Below are positions 16,090-18,780 of a stretch of DNA of 18,780 nucleotides, in pieces. Position 1 is the stretch's first letter. Each line of letters opens with the position of its first letter. Location of the stretch: positions 1-18,780 of the forward strand of contig NZ_JAPQNT010000019.1 in NCBI RefSeq assembly GCF_028867965.1, read 5' to 3'. Made by a program: the position numbers and the translations under genes. This stretch comes from Flavobacterium sp. SUN046 (GTDB lineage Bacteria; Bacteroidota; Bacteroidia; Flavobacteriales; Flavobacteriaceae). The notes beneath the pieces were generated by a model. That model did not search any database. It saw nothing but the letters and a program-made list of their open reading frames with translations, and was not told where the DNA came from.

Positions 16090-17292
16090 TTATTTCCCAT
16101 CAACATAGTCTTGAAGGTATTTGAATCTTTCAGTCAATTGTCCGTTTTCGGTTATTTTGGCTCGTTTTAAAATTCCGTCTTTATCATCATTGAAAAAAGC
16201 AGGAATTACGTGCTCCATAAACATTTCACCAAAACCTTCACTGGCATCTTTTGGCAATTCACAAGGCAAATTATCTACTGACATTACCATAATTGAACCC
16301 GGATGCGTATGCGGTACTTCTTTATTTTCACTTGGTAAATAACCAAAAAACGGATCGGCAATTGTTGATGCTTTTAATGTACAAGCTATTGGACCGTCAA
16401 CATCACAGGAAATATCAGCAACAACTTGAATTTTATTTTTTGGTGAATTCAACATTTCACGAGTTAAAATATCTGGTGCACCGTTTCCGTGAAAATGCCC
16501 AGCCATATAAATATCTGCTACTTGCGAAAAACGCTCAAAATCAGATGTATATTCTTGTGGATTGTTATAAAAATCTTGATTGTCAATAATCTTTCCATCA
16601 ATTCTTTTATTGTAATCCAATACGTCAATTTGAGTAAAAACTGGTTGCGAGTAAACTTTATTAAGAAAATCTTCTGGAGCTACTTGTTTGATTTTCATTC
16701 CGTCAAGTATTTCTTTGGCACCCATTCCAACTTTTCCGTGACCTGTAAGCACAATTTTAATATTTGGCAGCATTGGTCTTCTCAAACGTTCAATTAATTC
16801 CTCTTTGTTTTTTAAAGTTTCAGCTTTAACTAAATTGAATAAGTCGTATTTAATTCCGAATGCTCTAAATCCGTTGTATGTGCCAACAATTCCAGCATAT
16901 CGTCCGAAACCAATCAAACGACGGTTTTTAGAATCAACAATGGTTTCGTGGTCGTACAATTCGATATTTTTTTCTAAAATTGCTAGTAATAATTTTCTAT
17001 TGAAAGGCTGAAATTTAATGGTATGCGAAAAGAAAAAGTATTTTTTATTTGGAATTAAAGCATCAACTGGCACTTCTTTTACTCCGAACAACACATCGCA
17101 ATCGGTCATATCAGTAGCAACTTCAATTCCTAAATTGGAATATTGCTCATCGCTAAAAACTCTTATATCGGACGATTCTACTTTTACAATAGCATCTGGA
17201 TGTTCGTTTTGTAATCTAACTAATTCTTCTGGTGTAAAAACTACTCTTCTATCGGGTGGATTTTTGCGTTCTTTTATTATTCCGAATTTCAT
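16090..17292 (-). CDS. Saccharopine dehydrogenase (LYS1-type)/alanine dehydrogenase-superfamily enzyme
   Basis: A 400-residue cytosolic NAD(P)-dependent oxidoreductase of the AlaDH/PNT superfamily. The start is set at 17292 (MKFGIIKERKNPPDRR). The frame stays open upstream to 17481, but a strong promoter lies inside that extension, which has an unlikely sequence. The N-terminal substrate domain shows IKERK (6-10), Lys72 in GVKEVP and His90 in FSHTIK. This pair has nearly the same spacing as the catalytic Lys77/His96 of yeast saccharopine dehydrogenase. IGFGRYAGIVGTYNGFRAFG (127-146) and the Rossmann loop LTGHGKVGMG (182-191) follow, then AGHFHGNGAPDILT (264-277) and ADISCDVDGPIACTL (292-306). 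These match the LYS1/AASS-N branch better than true alanine dehydrogenase, whose usual nucleotide loop differs. Reversible oxidation of saccharopine to lysine and 2-oxoglutarate is the family reaction. The actual substrate is uncertain, and no lysine-pathway neighbours are seen. Confidence 0.72.
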   Translation of the reverse strand: MKFGIIKERKNPPDRRVVFTPEELVRLQNEHPDAIVKVESSDIRVFSDEQYSNLGIEVATDMTDCDVLFGVKEVPVDALIPNKKYFFFSHTIKFQPFNRKLLLAILEKNIELYDHETIVDSKNRRLIGFGRYAGIVGTYNGFRAFGIKYDLFNLVKAETLKNKEELIERLRRPMLPNIKIVLTGHGKVGMGAKEILDGMKIKQVAPEDFLNKVYSQPVFTQIDVLDYNKRIDGKIIDNQDFYNNPQEYTSDFERFSQVADIYMAGHFHGNGAPDILTREMLNSPKNKIQVVADISCDVDGPIACTLKASTIADPFFGYLPSENKEVPHTHPGSIMVMSVDNLPCELPKDASEGFGEMFMEHVIPAFFNDDKDGILKRAKITENGQLTERFKYLQDYVDGK

Positions 17293-17318
17293 TTGAGGAT
17301 TCTTGTTTGTTTGTTTTG

Positions 17319-17348
17319 CAAAAATACTATTAACGAAAACGTTTTCAA
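17319..17348 (-). promoter_or_regulatory. Promoter of the dehydrogenase gene with a palindromic site in its spacer
   Basis: Minus strand: TTG (17348-17346), a 19-base spacer, then TATTTTTG (17326-17319), a near-ideal Bacteroidota promoter. The predicted start of transcription is ~20 bases before the ATG at 17292, which rules out the longer reading frame. The spacer contains the perfect 12-base palindrome GAAAACGTTTTC (17335-17346), whose central CG and A/T flanks resemble LacI-family operators. A repressor bound there would sit between the two promoter elements. Confidence 0.7.
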
Positions 17349-17490
17349 AACTTTTGATAAAAATAAAAAATGGGGTGTAAAATTCTTTATTTACTGAAAA
17401 ACAGACTTTTGACTTTATAACAAAATTAAATTGTGAAAAACATGTTGATACCTTGTAGAATATAGTACTTATTTGACGCAATGGTTTGAT

Positions 17491-17498
17491 TATATTTG
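17491..17498 (+). promoter_or_regulatory. -7 box of the serine hydrolase gene
   Basis: TATATTTG fits TAnnTTTG and lies 21 bases before the ATG at 17520. The nearest upstream TTG (17473-17475) is 15 bases away, shorter than usual, so the -33 element is weak. The remaining ~140 bases to the divergent dehydrogenase promoter hold nothing I can identify. Confidence 0.5.
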
Positions 17499-17519
17499 CT
17501 TTTCTATTTATAATTTTTA

Positions 17520-18719
17520 ATGAAAACTATAGCAACTCTAAATAAATTATTTTTCGTTTTTTGCATCACTTTGATAACTGTTTCTTGTTCAAAAGAAAAA
17601 AAGAATGCACAAGTCATAATCAAGACAAATAATAATGGGCTTCCTATTATGCAGCCTTTGCAAGAAGAAATGCCCAAACTTACTGCAGGTTATATTAATG
17701 AAAAACATGCTAAAATTGCGCAATTTTTTGAAAAAGTCTGGAAGGAAAATGATAACGTAAGTTTCTTAGTAGCTCAAAACGGACAAATTATTTATGAAAA
17801 TTATCAAGGATTTGCGAATAGAGCTAAAGGAGAAGATATAAACAAAGACACTCCATTACATATTGCTTCGGTCAGTAAAGTTTTAACTGCAACAGCCGTT
17901 TTACTATTAATTGATGCTGGAAAGATTAAATTAGACCAAAAAGTTACTGAATTTTTACCTAATTTTCCGTATCCAGATGTGACTGTACAAATGCTTTTAA
18001 ATCACAGAAGCGGAATGAAAAACTATGCTTATTTTACTTATAAAACAGGTGTTTGGGATATTAAAAAAGAACTAACTAATGAGGATATTGTAAAAGTTAT
18101 GAAAGATTACAAGATTCCTTTAGAAACTAAAACCGATACTCGCTTTGGATATTGTAACACCAATTATGCCATGTTAGCACTTATAATAGAGAAAGTTACC
18201 AATTTAAAATATCCCGAAGCTATGCAAGAAATGATATTTAAACCTTTAGGAATGACACATACTTTTGTTTATGAAACATCTAAAAATTTAGGCAAAGTTT
18301 CTCTATCTTATAAAGGCAATATGGATTTAGCTGTTGAATATTTAGATGGTGTTTATGGTGATAAAAACATTTATTCAACGCCAAGAGATTTATTAAAATT
18401 TGATTTATCGCGTTACAATTCTTCTTATTTGAATCCAGAATTATTAAAAAAAGTATATCAAGGCTACAGCTATGAAAGAAAAGGCGAACGCAATTATGGT
18501 TTAGGAATTCGAATGCTAGAATTTGATAAAGGTGAACCTTTTTATTACCACAATGGATGGTGGCACGGAAACACTTCTTGTTATATAAACATGAGAAAAG
18601 AAAAAGTAACTATGTTTGTTATCTCTAACAAATACACACATAAAACGTATCAAACTAAAAAATTGGCACCTTTATTTGGCGATTATCCATTTAAAACTGT
18701 TGATGAAAAAGAAGAATAA
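17520..18719 (+). CDS. Lipoprotein serine hydrolase, beta-lactamase/PBP fold (class C-like)
   Basis: A 399-residue lipoprotein: hydrophobic signal LFFVFCITLITVSC with the lipobox Cys at 23. The mature part is a serine beta-lactamase-like (Pfam Beta-lactamase, PF00144) domain. The three active-site motifs are visible: Ser117-x-x-Lys120 in IASVSKVLTA, Tyr211-Cys-Asn213 in FGYCNTNYAML (the usual Y-S/A-N), and His344-Asn-Gly346 in YYHNGWWHG in place of K-T-G. The family also shows MLLNHRSGM (158-166), FKPLGMTHTFVY (240-251) and STPRDLLKF (286-294). Members act as D-amino-acid peptidases, esterases or PBP-like proteins, and most are not true beta-lactamases. The envelope location fits peptidoglycan or ester substrates. 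It appears monocistronic and divergent from the dehydrogenase. No clear terminator follows it within the window. Confidence 0.88.
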   Translation: MKTIATLNKLFFVFCITLITVSCSKEKKNAQVIIKTNNNGLPIMQPLQEEMPKLTAGYINEKHAKIAQFFEKVWKENDNVSFLVAQNGQIIYENYQGFANRAKGEDINKDTPLHIASVSKVLTATAVLLLIDAGKIKLDQKVTEFLPNFPYPDVTVQMLLNHRSGMKNYAYFTYKTGVWDIKKELTNEDIVKVMKDYKIPLETKTDTRFGYCNTNYAMLALIIEKVTNLKYPEAMQEMIFKPLGMTHTFVYETSKNLGKVSLSYKGNMDLAVEYLDGVYGDKNIYSTPRDLLKFDLSRYNSSYLNPELLKKVYQGYSYERKGERNYGLGIRMLEFDKGEPFYYHNGWWHGNTSCYINMRKEKVTMFVISNKYTHKTYQTKKLAPLFGDYPFKTVDEKEE

Positions 18720-18758
18720 TTATTGCTGTTTCTTAGTACCGAAAACTAAAAAGAATTC

Positions 18759-18766
18759 TATCTTTG
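18759..18766 (+). promoter_or_regulatory. -7 box for a gene beyond the right edge
   Basis: TATCTTTG matches TAnnTTTG and is followed by CAACCC. No TTG at 17-23 bases upstream is evident. It is probably the promoter of the next plus-strand gene, whose start is outside the window. Confidence 0.4.
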
Positions 18767-18780
18767 CAACCCTATAAAAA

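Noticed and set aside
16121..17296. Several plus-strand open frames opposite the dehydrogenase
   Set aside because: They are fragments in the complementary strand of a well-conserved enzyme, with no start signals or domains.
17293..17481. 63-residue N-terminal extension of the dehydrogenase
   Set aside because: A near-perfect promoter lies inside it, the family starts at MKFGIIKERK, and the extension reads like translated AT-rich intergenic DNA.
17520..18719. Calling the serine hydrolase an antibiotic-resistance beta-lactamase
   Set aside because: The third motif is HNG rather than KTG, and the protein is a lipoprotein of the broad class C-like hydrolase family, most of which are not beta-lactamases.

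Overview
The window looks like a chromosomal segment from a low-GC member of the Bacteroidota, most likely family Flavobacteriaceae (Flavobacterium-like). The evidence is AT-rich coding, a type IX secretion (T9SS) type-B C-terminal sorting domain on a giant surface protein, promoters of the Bacteroidota form TTG-N~19-TAnnTTTG, A-rich translation starts, a GH97 alpha-glucosidase, and the regulator/CreD gene cluster known from flavobacteria.

Layout. (1) 2-5119 (+): the 3' part of a very large secreted, repeat-rich protein (CUB, FN3 and several Ig-like repeat families) ending in a gliding-motility-associated C-terminal domain and followed by a strong terminator. (2) 5310-6677 (-): an exported M28-family metallopeptidase of the carboxypeptidase Q type. 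(3) 6765-12002 (+): nine co-oriented genes. A polytopic membrane protein and a small winged-helix regulator come first. They are followed by a tight run of DUF2809, DUF2236/MpaB-type, Coq4-like, DUF1361, two tandem small membrane paralogues and CreD. Near-identical promoter/operator elements precede the first gene (6765) and the third gene (7787), flanking the regulator. A GC-rich, pseudoknot-capable sequence begins at the first base after the creD stop and is followed by a bidirectional terminator. (4) 12165-15971 (-): a two-gene alpha-glucoside unit, a GH97 inverting alpha-glucosidase upstream of an FHS-type MFS sugar transporter. (5) 16090-17292 (-): an alanine dehydrogenase/PNT-superfamily enzyme most like saccharopine dehydrogenase (LYS1 type), with a very clear promoter and a 12-bp palindrome in its spacer. 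(6) 17520-18719 (+): a lipoprotein serine hydrolase of the beta-lactamase/penicillin-binding-protein fold. A promoter-like element for the next gene sits at the right edge.

How they fit together. The most interesting unit is region 3. It looks like a small regulon in which the winged-helix protein probably represses its own upstream gene and the creD-containing operon through a shared palindrome overlapping the -7 box. Nearly all products are membrane proteins. The two that are not clearly membrane proteins (DUF2236 and Coq4-like) belong to families linked to heme-type oxygenation and to quinone biosynthesis, which suggests an envelope or membrane-lipid function that is not worked out. Region 4 would hydrolyse alpha-glucosides outside the cytoplasm and import the released sugar without a SusC/SusD pair in view. 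No CRISPR array, tRNA, rRNA, insertion sequence or phage gene was seen, and no gene-free stretch exceeds about 230 bases.
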